Source of the DNA: Bacteroidota bacterium
Lineage (GTDB): Bacteria; Bacteroidota; Ignavibacteria; Palsa-1295
DNA: 64,000 nt
NCBI GenBank assembly: GCA_030706745.1
Contig: JAUZNX010000004.1
Coordinates: 124,001 to 188,000 of the forward strand
Direction: 5' to 3'
Under the pieces are notes generated by a model that made no database searches, had not been told where the DNA came from, and saw only the letters and a list, made by a program, of their open reading frames with translations. The position numbers were made by a program, and so were the translations under genes. Below, one piece after another: positions 26,883-37,351 of the stretch (positions are counted from its first letter, which is position 1; each line of letters begins with the position of its first letter).

Positions 26883-28658
26883 ATGGTTCGCACATCCCGT
26901 TGGCTGTTGCTCGGCATAATCATTTATGTGAGCGCGCCGATGGGAGTCCGAGCACAAATGACGGCTCCCTCGCCAATTCCAACGATCGGATCTGGTGCAT
27001 CTGCTACCGATAAGTCTCTTACACCACCCACAAGCTTGGAGGCGCAGGTATTTGCAAGCGCGGTCGATCCGGCAGAGTATCATCTGGGACCTGGCGATGT
27101 GCTCCAATGTCGATTCTGGACGAGCGACCAAGCCTATTTCCCAGTCGTCTCATCAGACGAGATATTGCTGATTCCGCATATTGGAGAATTTCAGACTCAT
27201 GGCAAAACGCTGGCGGACCTTCGCAGTGAAGTCTATGGCAAGGCTGCCGGACTCTTCAAAAGTTTTTCGAGTGATCGATTGCGCCAAGATCCATCAAGCA
27301 GCCAAAATCCTCTCAGCCTTACAATCTACCAACCTCGACACATCTATGTTAAGGTGCAAGGGGATGTGTTGACGCCGAGCGGATTTGCATTATTGGCATC
27401 GACTCGCGCTGATGTGCCAGTTGATCTTGCGAATAGACCTCCGACAGATGCTGCGCCCCGCGACCCGGCCTCTGAACGGCAACGGAAAAACGAAAAGGAA
27501 CAGCGTCAACGAATTGAATCCGCATTTGGCAACCGACAGTTGGAGCCTGCCAGTCAGAGGTACATTACGATTTCTCATCCGGATGGTATGCGGGAGCGGC
27601 TCGATATGGTGCGCTATGACGCAATGCACGATCCGAAGGCTTCGCCTCTTCTTCGTGAAGGAGATGTCATCGATGTGCCATTTCGCGATGCAACTGCTGG
27701 CGTTATTGGTGTCTACGGCGCCGTTCAGTCGCCTGGGGAATTCGAATATGTAATAGGCGATTCACTTTCGTCAGCGGTGAAATACGCCTTTGGGCCTAAG
27801 TCGCAAGCAGACATGGAGCATGTCGAACTGACGCGCGTAATAGCGGATGCCGACCCCACAACGAAGGTCTACGATCTTTTGGCGATCGAGTCAGGTCGAG
27901 AGCCGGATGTTGCGCTCATGCGTGGCGATCGGGTGATTGTTCGTGGCAAGAGGGAACAAACTCACGCCGCCGTCGTCGTTGTTCGGGGCGAAGTTGGATC
28001 CCCCGGTGCATTCCCGATTGAAGACGGCCAGACTCACCTTTCCGATGTGATCAAAGAAGCTGGGGGGCTGACTCCCGAAGCATATCCGCGTGCCGGGAGA
28101 GTGCTGCGGCACGGGCATACGGGCCAAGTCCAGGCTGGATCTCTGGATGACATTAGTCGGTCAACCAGGCTTGCTGATATTACAGTCGAGGACACATTCA
28201 GCTTTGTTCGGCAAATGTCGATGCGGCAACCAGATCTTGTCGTTGATTTGGATCGGCTGCTGGTGCATGGTGACAAGTCGGAGGATATCGCGCTCGCTGA
28301 TGGAGATGAGATTATCATTCCAGAGCGGCCAACGACAGTTTACGTCTCCGGTTTTGTCAATCACTCCGGCTATGTGCCATATCAGGAGGGTGCGTCGTTG
28401 AACTTCTATGTAAGCCGAGCAGGTGGCTTTGCAGAGGGTGCGGTTCAATCCAGGACAGTAATCATCAAAGCAGGCACGAAGGCATGGATGGACCCTAGCG
28501 ATACGCATATCGAGGCCGGAGATGAGATATTTGTACCGAAGGAACCAGATATTCCCGTCGATGTCAAACGCAACGAGTTGACATCGCTTGTCACGATGTT
28601 TACGAGCATTGGAAGCTTTCTCGTGCTATTGTATCAGGTCTTCATAAAGAAACCCTAA
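26883..28658 (+). CDS. wza: Polysaccharide export outer-membrane protein (Wza-like, several SLBB domains)
   Basis: 591 residues with a signal peptide (RTSRWLLLGIIIYVSAPMG, cleavage near RAQ), a poly-export domain starting YHLGPGDVLQCRFW, then several SLBB beta-grasp domains (for example VYGAVQSPGEFEYVIGDSL, VVRGEVGSPGAFPIEDGQT, VSGFVNHSGYVPYQEGASL), and a single C-terminal membrane helix (about 567-585). It is the channel for surface polysaccharide across the outer membrane. No lipobox Cys is seen. A GTG at 26850, overlapping the previous stop by 4 bp as elsewhere in this operon, is an alternative start. Confidence 0.85.
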   Translation: MVRTSRWLLLGIIIYVSAPMGVRAQMTAPSPIPTIGSGASATDKSLTPPTSLEAQVFASAVDPAEYHLGPGDVLQCRFWTSDQAYFPVVSSDEILLIPHIGEFQTHGKTLADLRSEVYGKAAGLFKSFSSDRLRQDPSSSQNPLSLTIYQPRHIYVKVQGDVLTPSGFALLASTRADVPVDLANRPPTDAAPRDPASERQRKNEKEQRQRIESAFGNRQLEPASQRYITISHPDGMRERLDMVRYDAMHDPKASPLLREGDVIDVPFRDATAGVIGVYGAVQSPGEFEYVIGDSLSSAVKYAFGPKSQADMEHVELTRVIADADPTTKVYDLLAIESGREPDVALMRGDRVIVRGKREQTHAAVVVVRGEVGSPGAFPIEDGQTHLSDVIKEAGGLTPEAYPRAGRVLRHGHTGQVQAGSLDDISRSTRLADITVEDTFSFVRQMSMRQPDLVVDLDRLLVHGDKSEDIALADGDEIIIPERPTTVYVSGFVNHSGYVPYQEGASLNFYVSRAGGFAEGAVQSRTVIIKAGTKAWMDPSDTHIEAGDEIFVPKEPDIPVDVKRNELTSLVTMFTSIGSFLVLLYQVFIKKP

Positions 28659-28664
28659 CTTTCG

Positions 28665-30401
28665 ATGCGCTATGGCCGGCTCATTGCCGCGTTGCTTCTG
28701 TTCGTTCTCTGCCGAGGCACACTGCTCGCGCAGGTGTTGACATCGCGTCCGCATATCGGTGTCGAACAAGTGCCGATTGGCGAGGATGTCTATGCGTTTT
28801 TACGCCACCTTTCGGTACGGGGTACTATCGAAGGATATTCGGAAACCGAGCTTCCACTCACCGAATACGAGGTTTCCCAATTTCTCGAACAAGCGCGAGG
28901 GAGCACACTTTCGAGTTCCGAATCCGAACTGCTGCAAAAGTATTTGAGGACTTACGCTCATAAGCCACGCGAGGCCGTGACGATGTTCCCTGCACGAGAA
29001 GCCGAGCCGTTGTTCTGGGGCGGTATTCCTACCGATAAAGATAAGTATCTGTATCGCTGGTTCGATGACTCGACACAATCCGATCTTTTTGTGCATGCTG
29101 TCGGCAGCATCGACATTCGTCGAAAGACCGAACCGGATCCTGCCTCTGTAGGACTATTAACAGTCGGCGGACGATTCTCCGGGACTCTAACTGGTCGCGT
29201 TGGATACTATATGCAGACCACCAATGGCGAACGAGTAGGCGATGCCGCGCTTGCACTCGAAGACCCAATACTCGGTCGTAATAACGATCTTCGATATTTT
29301 TCCAAGCAGTTCTTCGATTTCACGTCTGCTGAATTGGCATACGATAACGATTGGTTCACGGCTAAGCTGGCACGTGAGCAGGCAGGAATTGGCGGAGGGT
29401 TTCAGAGCGATAATATTTTACTCTCGCCAAGCGTGCCATTCCTCGACTTTCTGTCACTTAGCGCCCATGCGGAAGCCGTTCGGTATCAGGCAATGCTCGC
29501 CTCATTGGTCGACGATACGATTACGGAACCTGCTCCGGCCTTGCCTGTGAAGTACCTCGCGCTTCATGATCTGACGATTCAAACGAGCCACAATGTCGAG
29601 TTTGGCTTCACTGACATTATGGTGTTTGCTCAGCGGCTTGATCTCGGATATCTCAACCCATTTTCTTTTCTGGGGACGGTAAAACACCAGCTCAATCAGC
29701 AAGATCAGGATAATAGCCTGCTCGGAGCGCACGCTCGATGGCGTCTGGCGCCAGGGATTGAATTGCGTGGCCAAGCTTTGCTCGATGATTTGGTCGCAAG
29801 TAAAATCGGGACCGGATATTGGGGCAATAAATGGGCTTGGCAGTTTGGCGCAATGTGGGCCGGCGCTTTCGGGATGCACGATCTCGATTGGGAAATGGAA
29901 TGGATTCGTGTCGATCCTTACACATATACTCATTGGGATCCGCACACGCAATATTCAAGTTCGCAGACGATTTTGGGAGCGCAAATCGGGCCGAACGCTC
30001 AAAGTCTATGGTCCATGCTGCGCTGGGTCCCTTCGGCCAAATGGACGGCTGCATTTGAAGGACAGTTCGTGCAGCGCGGAGAAAACGTCTTTGACACGGT
30101 GGGGACATTGCTCTACAATGCGGGAAGTGATTACACGCTTGGCATGTCCAAGGAAGGTCAGGAGAATCAGACCTATTTTCTAAATGGTCGTCGCGTCAAT
30201 ATTCTTACTTTGACGGCCACACTCAGCTTCGAACCATGGCGTGGTCTGGTTGTCTTTGCGCGCGGAACAAAGAAGGGCGTCGATTACTTAAACGAAGCTC
30301 CGGTCACTCCGGGCATTGACCTCGGCGGCCGATCTGTTTCGCTTGCGCCTCGCGAATTACCAGAGACGCTGGTTGCCTTTGGGGTGCGCGCGTTGTTTTA
30401 G
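28665..30401 (+). CDS. Wzi-like capsule assembly outer-membrane protein
   Basis: 578 residues with a signal peptide (IAALLLFVLCRGTLLAQ) and a body rich in alternating beta-strands. The pattern matches the capsule assembly Wzi family: LRHLSVRGTIEGYSETELPL, LGRNNDLRYFSKQFFDFTSA, DNDWFTAKLAREQAGIGGG. In Wzi these proteins are outer-membrane barrels that hold polysaccharide at the surface. It starts 6 nt after the Wza-like gene. Confidence 0.78.
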   Translation: MRYGRLIAALLLFVLCRGTLLAQVLTSRPHIGVEQVPIGEDVYAFLRHLSVRGTIEGYSETELPLTEYEVSQFLEQARGSTLSSSESELLQKYLRTYAHKPREAVTMFPAREAEPLFWGGIPTDKDKYLYRWFDDSTQSDLFVHAVGSIDIRRKTEPDPASVGLLTVGGRFSGTLTGRVGYYMQTTNGERVGDAALALEDPILGRNNDLRYFSKQFFDFTSAELAYDNDWFTAKLAREQAGIGGGFQSDNILLSPSVPFLDFLSLSAHAEAVRYQAMLASLVDDTITEPAPALPVKYLALHDLTIQTSHNVEFGFTDIMVFAQRLDLGYLNPFSFLGTVKHQLNQQDQDNSLLGAHARWRLAPGIELRGQALLDDLVASKIGTGYWGNKWAWQFGAMWAGAFGMHDLDWEMEWIRVDPYTYTHWDPHTQYSSSQTILGAQIGPNAQSLWSMLRWVPSAKWTAAFEGQFVQRGENVFDTVGTLLYNAGSDYTLGMSKEGQENQTYFLNGRRVNILTLTATLSFEPWRGLVVFARGTKKGVDYLNEAPVTPGIDLGGRSVSLAPRELPETLVAFGVRALF

Positions 30402-30415
30402 ACTGCCGACCGTTT

Positions 30416-31669
30416 TTGAATATGACATCGAATCTTCCTGAAGTGCATCCAAGACATAAAGAAACGCCCGCCGTGGGCGCGGACAACATTCCGATACTCG
30501 CGGATTCCGTGCCGCTAACACCGGCTCGCCGAGCCTGGGTGGAGAGTGTCACTATTGTGCTTTTGCATAAGTGGCTCATCCTGGCCGTGACCGTTATTGT
30601 CACTGCCGCAACCGCTTTCTACGCATTCACGGCAATGCCGAATGTGTTCACGGCCCATGCCGTCATTCTTCCGGCACGCCACGCGGGTGGGGGCGGACTC
30701 GATGCTGTTACATCCGGAATTTCCAGCACATTAAAAGATATCGGACTCGCCAAACTCAAAGGTGGAGAAGACAGCTACAGTCCACTTTCACTCATGCGGA
30801 GCCGGGAGTTGCAAGAAGGGCTCGTTAAGCAATTCCATTTTCAACAAGTCTATGACGCTCCCACGATGGACGATGCCATCAAGCAATTTGCCACCAACCT
30901 GGATGGCGAGTTGACCGAAGAGGGCAATTTCATTGTCAGCTTCCAGGACACGAGTCGGCAACGTGCCGCCGAAGTGACTAATGCTGTTGTCGATGCCATC
31001 AACAACATAAACAGCCGGCTTGCAAAAGAGGAGGCGGTCCACAATCTGACATACGTAGAGGAGCGATACAATACCAATGTTGCCGATCTTGATTCAGCCG
31101 AAGCAGCACTGGGTGCATTCCAACGAAAGTTCGGGGTCTTCTCGATCACCGAGCAGGCGCGGGCCGAGATGACGGCGCTTGCGGAACTTGAAGGGCAGAA
31201 GTCTATGGCCGAAATTGGACTTCATAATGCTCAGCAGATGTACGGTTCGAATTCGAGCGAGGCCGCCGTATATCGAAGCACAATCGAACAGCTAAGTTCT
31301 AAGCTTGGAGAAATGCAGGTCGGGATGGATACGAAGGCAAGCTCGTTTGTGCCGACGAATTCCATGCCCGATGTTGCGCTCAGCTACCTTCGGCTCATGC
31401 GCGAAGTCGAAATTCAGAGCAAGCTCAAAGCGTTTCTGCTTCCATCGCTTGAACAGGCAAAGCTCGATGAGAATCGAGACCTTTACGGATTCGTGACGCT
31501 GGATCACGCCGTTCCACCGAGTAAGAAGTCCGGGCCGCATCGCTCGATGATCCTGCTCCAGGCGCTGATTGGGAGCATGGTGATTAGTTCGATAGCAGTA
31601 ATTCTGTCAGTGAATGTTCGCCGCGCCCGTGTCAGATTTCAGATTGATCGCGAACGGTTAAGCGATTAG
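30416..31669 (+). CDS. Wzz-type polysaccharide chain-length determinant
   Basis: 417 residues with the Wzz layout: an N-terminal cytoplasmic part, TM1 at about 52-72, a long coiled-coil periplasmic region, and TM2 at about 378-400 preceded by a proline-containing loop (AVPPSKKSGPHR). It controls the length of the polymer made by the Wzy enzyme. The C-terminus is short (about 17 residues) and lacks the BY-kinase domain found in Wzc-type proteins. The start is TTG at 30416, or ATG two codons later. Confidence 0.85.
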   Translation: MNMTSNLPEVHPRHKETPAVGADNIPILADSVPLTPARRAWVESVTIVLLHKWLILAVTVIVTAATAFYAFTAMPNVFTAHAVILPARHAGGGGLDAVTSGISSTLKDIGLAKLKGGEDSYSPLSLMRSRELQEGLVKQFHFQQVYDAPTMDDAIKQFATNLDGELTEEGNFIVSFQDTSRQRAAEVTNAVVDAINNINSRLAKEEAVHNLTYVEERYNTNVADLDSAEAALGAFQRKFGVFSITEQARAEMTALAELEGQKSMAEIGLHNAQQMYGSNSSEAAVYRSTIEQLSSKLGEMQVGMDTKASSFVPTNSMPDVALSYLRLMREVEIQSKLKAFLLPSLEQAKLDENRDLYGFVTLDHAVPPSKKSGPHRSMILLQALIGSMVISSIAVILSVNVRRARVRFQIDRERLSD

Positions 31670-31676
31670 GAAATAA

Positions 31677-33173
31677 ATGATGATGCTCGGCAGCCCGGGA
31701 CCATATGCCGTGGTTGAAACGTCACCGTTGCGTTTGTCAACGGCGCAGATGCTTGCGGTAGCAAGTGCAGTCATCGCGTTGCTGGTTCTATCGGTTCTCG
31801 TCGCGGGGCCTTTCCTAAGCTATGCTGTTCTGGTGTTGATGATGGTTGGCTTTGCGATCATCCGCAACCCTGTGTTGTCAGTCCTTTCCTATGTGGTCAT
31901 CAACACGGTGCTGACACTTCGCCCCAAAGAATATGGTGGAGGTGGTGCTGCTCCCAGCGTCTTGGATTTCATGCTAGGATTGTGCCTGGCTGGAGTAATG
32001 GCCTATTGGATCGTTCGAATCAGGATTGTTGAACAGCAGCCTTTGAGTCGATCGCGAGAGCAACTGTACATGATGCTGTTTGCGGTTTGGGGTCTTATTG
32101 GTACGGGCATTGGCTTTCTCACGGGTGGGAATAACTTGTTCAATTCAGCCATCCGCGAGTTGTTGAACTTTACTCCCTTGCTCATATTGCCCATTATCTA
32201 TGAGCGGTATATCGAAACGGATTCTTCCGAGGAGCATGTCCTCATGTGGGCCGTGGTGGTCGCGGGATGCTTAATGCTTGTCTGGAACGCGCTCACGATG
32301 AGAAGCAACATACTGCGGGCGGCATATCTCTATCAGACTGGGCGTGCAACGACCGACCAAGAGCTTTCGGGATTTCTCACGCTGATTGCAGTCTCGTTCT
32401 TGATGTCGCTCCGTCGGAGCCGTTGGTTGATTCCGTTCGCGATCGTATTCCTTGCCGGTTGTTTCTCTATTGTCATTTCGATGTTCCGGGGATTATACAT
32501 TGCCACTGCTATTAGCATGGTATGCATGCTCTTCTCGGGAGATCGCGCCGAACGCCGGAGGGGCATTTCGAGAATCGGGCTTGCTGTGGGATCGGGAGTC
32601 CTACTCCTAATCCCCATCATTGAGTCGTCGAGACTCTTTCGATTGTTATTGATGGGGTTTGCCAATCGGATGCTATCTACCCAGCATCTCGGGACGGATC
32701 TTTCGCTCTTCAACCGATATGTCGAATGGCGGTACGAATGGAATGTTATCCTTCATGCGCCTCTCTTCGGCTATGGATTTGGTTCTCTGTGGCGCGTGTG
32801 GGATGCTCTTCTCGGATTTCATACTTGGATCGGGTTCAGTCATAGCAGCTACCTCTTTCTCCTATTGAAATCGGGCCTGGTTGGATTCTGTCTTTTCTTT
32901 CTAGCCTATTTCGGCTTCATGCGCAACGGCTATCGCTTGCTTCGGTCACCGAGGCTATCAGAAACGTCGCGAGCGATCGTTCGGGCAGGCATCGCATTTC
33001 TTTTGTTCATTTTGATCGATGCATATACCTCACCTGTATTTGACAGCAAAACGGATCTGGTCTGGGTCGGTCTCATCTGGGGCTACTTCCTTGCGTTGGA
33101 AAAAAGTCTTGGGATGCGCGGTCATCTTATCGAACAGAAGCCCGCGCTCTTAACCGCGAAGCCTATTACATGA
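31677..33173 (+). CDS. O-antigen polymerase/ligase-type membrane protein (Wzy/WaaL-like)
   Basis: 498 residues with about 12 membrane helices and a larger loop in the C-terminal half containing FGYGFGSLWRVW and TWIGFSHSSYLFLLLKSG, the pattern of the Wzy_C/O-antigen ligase family (a His before a Ser-rich helix). It polymerises repeat units or transfers the polymer to an acceptor in the periplasm. Polymerase is more likely here because the Wzx flippase follows directly (inference). It overlaps the flippase gene by 4 bp. Confidence 0.8.
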   Translation: MMMLGSPGPYAVVETSPLRLSTAQMLAVASAVIALLVLSVLVAGPFLSYAVLVLMMVGFAIIRNPVLSVLSYVVINTVLTLRPKEYGGGGAAPSVLDFMLGLCLAGVMAYWIVRIRIVEQQPLSRSREQLYMMLFAVWGLIGTGIGFLTGGNNLFNSAIRELLNFTPLLILPIIYERYIETDSSEEHVLMWAVVVAGCLMLVWNALTMRSNILRAAYLYQTGRATTDQELSGFLTLIAVSFLMSLRRSRWLIPFAIVFLAGCFSIVISMFRGLYIATAISMVCMLFSGDRAERRRGISRIGLAVGSGVLLLIPIIESSRLFRLLLMGFANRMLSTQHLGTDLSLFNRYVEWRYEWNVILHAPLFGYGFGSLWRVWDALLGFHTWIGFSHSSYLFLLLKSGLVGFCLFFLAYFGFMRNGYRLLRSPRLSETSRAIVRAGIAFLLFILIDAYTSPVFDSKTDLVWVGLIWGYFLALEKSLGMRGHLIEQKPALLTAKPIT

Positions 33174-34705
33174 GTCAACCCAGCCTCACCGTAGAGCTGC
33201 CGGAACAGCCATTGGGTACGCGTATCCTGCGCGGGGCTCTGGCTGGATTTGCCATCAATTTGGCGGGCAATGGCTTTCTGTTTATCGGCCAGTTGTTGAT
33301 TGCACGGCAACTCTCCCGGACTGAGTATGCAGAGTTCACCGTCTGCATCTCCCTGATGGCGATCCTTGCGATGTTTGCCGATCTTGGGATGAATCCTCTC
33401 ATCACACGGATGCTGGCGCAAGCAGAGGAGGATGCTTCGCGAGGAATGGAAGACCGCCGGGGATCGCTGCTGGGGACGGCTGTCGCGCTTCGACTCGTCT
33501 TATCAATCTTCGTGGCGCTAATCATCATCACGATCGGACGACTGTTCTACCCAGTTTCGATGGTACAGAATTGCCTGATTCTATTGATAACCCTTCTCAT
33601 CTCTTCGCGTGTCCTCGCCGTTCGACCCGCGGCTGAGTCCATGTTTAGAAGCCAGGGAAAGTACTATCTGGTTGCACTGTTTGCACTGTTCGACGCAGTT
33701 GCATTTGCGGTTTTGCTTTTTCTCGGCCGGTATTATACATTGCGCCTTCAGAGTGTACTCTGGGTTTATGCGTTGTGCAATGTGCCGGGGTTCATTCTGC
33801 TGGTGATTGCGCTTGTTCGATGGATACGTCGCGAGAATGTTTCGCTTCGGCTGGACCCGGTGCTTGCGAAAGGATTCTTGCTCGGCTCGATTCCGCTTTG
33901 CATCGGGACCATATTCCTCACCATTCACATCCAAATCGATAGCCTCCTTCTCGATAAGTTGAGCACGCCGTTTGAAGTCGCAAGTTACGGAGCCACGATG
34001 CGATTGAATGCCGCCGCTGCTCCGATTCCGCTCGTTCTCGCGGCGGTCATTGCCCCGGAGCTCACTCGGCTTTTGCGTCAGAACGATCAGACGCGATCGC
34101 TACAATTGACAGATATCTCGCTTCGGATTCTGCTCGTGCTTGGATTCTTCATTGCGCTTTTGATCACCACGTGTTCGGGTCTCATTGTACCATTGACGCT
34201 CGGGGAAAAATATGCTTCTGCCAGCCCGCTCCTGATCTGGACAGGTTGGATGCTGTTGCCGATCTTTATTGGCACCCTCCTTATGGAGGTGAGCGTGGCT
34301 GCGGGTCAATCTTGGTTCATGACTGCGAATGCCGGCGTTTGCATGGTCGCGGTGATTATCGGAGATCTATTCCTGCTACGAAAGTTCGGCGCAACGGGAG
34401 CGATGGTCTCCAAGCTCATTGCTGTCTCATTGGGGGCGGGACTCCTTGTTTGGTTATCCCGAAATTCGGGCCATCTTGATACCCGTCGGTTTACGTCTGC
34501 CTTTCTGCGAACGGGATTAGCCACCATAGCAAGCCTTGCCGCGTCCTGGCTCTTCATGGCTGGGAACTTCCATTTGGCGATCGTTGTGATCGTTCAAATG
34601 GGCATTTACTCTCTTGTGATCCACGCGACGAATGTGCTCACGGCACAGGAAGTTCTCTCCCTCTGGAGGAGAGTCACGAAACGACCAAGCGCAATCATCG
34701 GATGA
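33170..34705 (+). CDS. wzx: Oligosaccharide flippase (Wzx-like, MATE/MVF superfamily)
   Basis: 511 residues, about 14 membrane helices, flipping undecaprenyl-linked repeat units across the inner membrane. The N-terminus has GNGFLFIGQLLIARQLSRTEYAEFTV, typical of polysaccharide biosynthesis proteins of this class. Overlaps the neighbouring genes by 4 bp on both sides (ATGA), so it is tightly coupled. Confidence 0.85.
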   Translation: MSQPSLTVELPEQPLGTRILRGALAGFAINLAGNGFLFIGQLLIARQLSRTEYAEFTVCISLMAILAMFADLGMNPLITRMLAQAEEDASRGMEDRRGSLLGTAVALRLVLSIFVALIIITIGRLFYPVSMVQNCLILLITLLISSRVLAVRPAAESMFRSQGKYYLVALFALFDAVAFAVLLFLGRYYTLRLQSVLWVYALCNVPGFILLVIALVRWIRRENVSLRLDPVLAKGFLLGSIPLCIGTIFLTIHIQIDSLLLDKLSTPFEVASYGATMRLNAAAAPIPLVLAAVIAPELTRLLRQNDQTRSLQLTDISLRILLVLGFFIALLITTCSGLIVPLTLGEKYASASPLLIWTGWMLLPIFIGTLLMEVSVAAGQSWFMTANAGVCMVAVIIGDLFLLRKFGATGAMVSKLIAVSLGAGLLVWLSRNSGHLDTRRFTSAFLRTGLATIASLAASWLFMAGNFHLAIVVIVQMGIYSLVIHATNVLTAQEVLSLWRRVTKRPSAIIG

Positions 34706-35685
34706 AGTATAACTGGAATCCCTGGGAGGTGAAGAATTGGACCGCTGCTCGAGAAGAGTGGAGCAATCCTGATCTTCCAATGGTCACCCTTGGCGTATTG
34801 AACTATAATCGCTGTGCGGAACTGCGCCAAACGCTGGATGTTCTGACGCGCGCAGTCAAATATCCTCACTACGAGGTTATTGTTATTGACAACGGATCGA
34901 CCGATGGCAGTAACGAGATGATTCGGAATGAGTATCCGTCCGTCATTCTCCATGAAGTCGGCAAGAATCTTGGGGTGTCGGCGCGGAACATCGAGTTTGA
35001 TCTTGCACGAGGAAAGTACCTCTTCATGTTCGATGATGATACCTGCCCTGGAATGCCGGCCACGGTTTTGCGCATCGTCCAGCACATGGAGTCGAATCCA
35101 GACATTGCTGTGCTTAGCACCTCCTATTATCAGCCCGTTACTGGGATTATGGAGACAACTCGGTGGGAGAATTACCGATTTGGTGGCGATGAAAGGTCAG
35201 GATTCCAAACCCTTTTCCTCGTTGAAGGAGGGTCGTGTGTTCGCGTCGCGGCGCTCAAGGGTGCCGCTGGTTTCGATCCCGAATGGAGTGGCGCCGAAGG
35301 TATTGAGCTTGCGTTGCAGATTTACCAGCAGGATCTCGGGGTCTTCTTTTGTCCCTGGTTTTTGACCCTCCATTTTGTCTCACCATCTCCCAGGTTAGCG
35401 GGACGGTCTTATCGCGCGCATCGTGCGTATGTGAATTCTCGTCAGTTCGTTTGGATGATAGCTAAGCATTGGCCAATTACGGCAGCGCTTCCGCTTCTCA
35501 CATGTCTCATCCTTCGACGTATCCTTGCGATGGTGATGCATCGCCATACCGCAACGGAGAATATTCGCGGAATCTTCGATGGATTCAGAGCGATCACCCG
35601 GTTCGCCCGGTATGGCCCGAAGCTCAGTTGGAAACAGGTGTTTGCGATTCGTCGTTTCTATCTTGGGATGTTGCGATGGGCCTAA
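34702..35685 (+). CDS. Family 2 glycosyltransferase
   Basis: 327 residues, GT-A fold: VTLGVLNYNRCAELRQTLD, VIDNGSTDGSNEMI, the nucleotide-metal DDD motif in FMFDDDTCPGMP, and the acceptor region WSGAEGIELALQI. It probably adds one sugar to the lipid-linked repeat unit on the cytoplasmic face. A C-terminal hydrophobic segment (about 251-267) may dock it at the membrane. Donor unknown. Confidence 0.88.
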   Translation: MKYNWNPWEVKNWTAAREEWSNPDLPMVTLGVLNYNRCAELRQTLDVLTRAVKYPHYEVIVIDNGSTDGSNEMIRNEYPSVILHEVGKNLGVSARNIEFDLARGKYLFMFDDDTCPGMPATVLRIVQHMESNPDIAVLSTSYYQPVTGIMETTRWENYRFGGDERSGFQTLFLVEGGSCVRVAALKGAAGFDPEWSGAEGIELALQIYQQDLGVFFCPWFLTLHFVSPSPRLAGRSYRAHRAYVNSRQFVWMIAKHWPITAALPLLTCLILRRILAMVMHRHTATENIRGIFDGFRAITRFARYGPKLSWKQVFAIRRFYLGMLRWA

Positions 35686-35746
35686 CGTGCATTTGTAGGA
35701 GTGCACGGTGGCGGAACATAATATTTAGGGAGAGGATTAGTGTATC

Positions 35747-37351
35747 GTGAGGAGAGCATTGTGGCGATATGCCGCCGTTGTATTGTTTATCTTAGCGGCA
35801 CTTGTAACGAGGCCATACTACTACGCGGACTCTTTGGAGTACGCACAGTGTATTATTGCGCAGGAGGACGGTCAATCCCCGCCTATGTTCTTTGAATCGT
35901 CACACTTGCTTTGGAGGCCGTTGGGATGGGTGGTTCATTCGGCTCTTTTGCCGGTCCTAAGAAATCAGTTCGGTCTTGAGAGGTTTGCACAGGTCAATCT
36001 TTCGCTCATTCTCATTTCGCTGATTCTGAGCTTGACCGGTATCATTTATCTTTACCGTTTGCTTCGGCTTCTTCCCATATCTGAAGTTTCGGTACAGGTG
36101 ACGACTTTGATCTATGCCGTATCACAATGCGTGATGAATTATGGTATGACGGGTACAAGCTACATGTCAGGGATCAGCATACTCATCGCAGGTCTGTACT
36201 ATGTCTTCGACTCTGCACGTCGACTGTCGGTGGGATTAAGCCTCTGGGCTGCCGGAGTCTTGCTTGCGATTGCCCCGCTCCTTTGGATGCCGTACATCCT
36301 TGCACTGCCAGCCGCGATACTTGTCTACCCAACGGTTAATGGCTGGAATCGAAAAAACCTTGTAGAATCGCTGAGGCTCACGATGGTCGTGGCGCTCGTC
36401 GCGTTGGCAATCTTGGTGCCGTTCGTTGTGCATCTGCATCTGACCCCGGCCGGTTTCGTCCAGTGGGCACTGGATCCGGGGGACAAACACTATATGGCCG
36501 GCCCCCTGAGAACGGTATTCGGTCTACCCAAGACGCTCTTCTATCTGGGCAACGATGGCCTATACGTCAAACGCTTCCTCTATCACGATCCATATCATCC
36601 AGTCTCCGCTCTGATGCTCTTCGGTTTAGGCCTCTGGAAGATGGGCCTTTTCTACTCCCTACTGCTTGTCATCTTTGTGGTGATTTTGCGGGATCTGACC
36701 GCGCGTAAGTACCTGGTGTTTCTCCTAGTGGGCATTATTCCTAATTTGATATTATCGTTTCGCTGGGATGGAGCGGCATTAGAACGGCACCTGCCTCTCA
36801 TGCCCTTCCTGTTCATCGCCCTTGCCTTAGGGTTCGCGTATGGATCAACCACATTTGTGCGCCCGCTTATTGGAGCCGTAGGACTCGTTGTCCTAGTCCT
36901 GAATGTAAGCGCAATGTGGCCTTCCGTTTCTGCCGAGGCAGAGGCGCGGGGTACGGCTCATATCAGAGAGATCTGGCCACGACTTAACGACCACTCGATC
37001 GTTACCGTGCTGAATATCCAGGACGAGCTCGTTGTGTTCCAGAGGATTCATCCACTGAACCCTTACAATCAATCCCATCGACTTTGTCCATACCCTGTGT
37101 TGGGAAGCGTGGATGACAGCTCGCGATATTGGAGGGAGCGATTTGAACACGCTAAGAGAGAGGCCTGGATGGAGCATGGTGGGGTCTGGGTGAAGAAGTC
37201 CTTGTTGGCTTCTGCACCAGACGTTGATGACTACTGGATTGAAAACGAGAGACCGGGAATTTCCTGGAAGAACATCTCTAACTACTTCCGCCAGCAGTAC
37301 TACTCGGATTCAACGGATACCTTTCTTCTTCTCCAACCCGACCAGCCGTGA
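35747..37351 (+). CDS. Multi-spanning membrane protein, GT-C-like
   Basis: 534 residues with about 11 membrane helices and a soluble C-terminal domain of about 130 residues. The architecture (first helix, a periplasmic loop with ADSLEYAQ, then many helices) resembles polyprenyl-phosphate-dependent GT-C glycosyltransferases, but no firm family signature was recognised. Start is GTG at 35747. The 61-bp gap before it holds a small CGTGCA/TGCACG inverted repeat. It overlaps the next gene by 4 bp (GTGA). It could instead modify or release the polymer. Confidence 0.6.
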   Translation: MRRALWRYAAVVLFILAALVTRPYYYADSLEYAQCIIAQEDGQSPPMFFESSHLLWRPLGWVVHSALLPVLRNQFGLERFAQVNLSLILISLILSLTGIIYLYRLLRLLPISEVSVQVTTLIYAVSQCVMNYGMTGTSYMSGISILIAGLYYVFDSARRLSVGLSLWAAGVLLAIAPLLWMPYILALPAAILVYPTVNGWNRKNLVESLRLTMVVALVALAILVPFVVHLHLTPAGFVQWALDPGDKHYMAGPLRTVFGLPKTLFYLGNDGLYVKRFLYHDPYHPVSALMLFGLGLWKMGLFYSLLLVIFVVILRDLTARKYLVFLLVGIIPNLILSFRWDGAALERHLPLMPFLFIALALGFAYGSTTFVRPLIGAVGLVVLVLNVSAMWPSVSAEAEARGTAHIREIWPRLNDHSIVTVLNIQDELVVFQRIHPLNPYNQSHRLCPYPVLGSVDDSSRYWRERFEHAKREAWMEHGGVWVKKSLLASAPDVDDYWIENERPGISWKNISNYFRQQYYSDSTDTFLLLQPDQP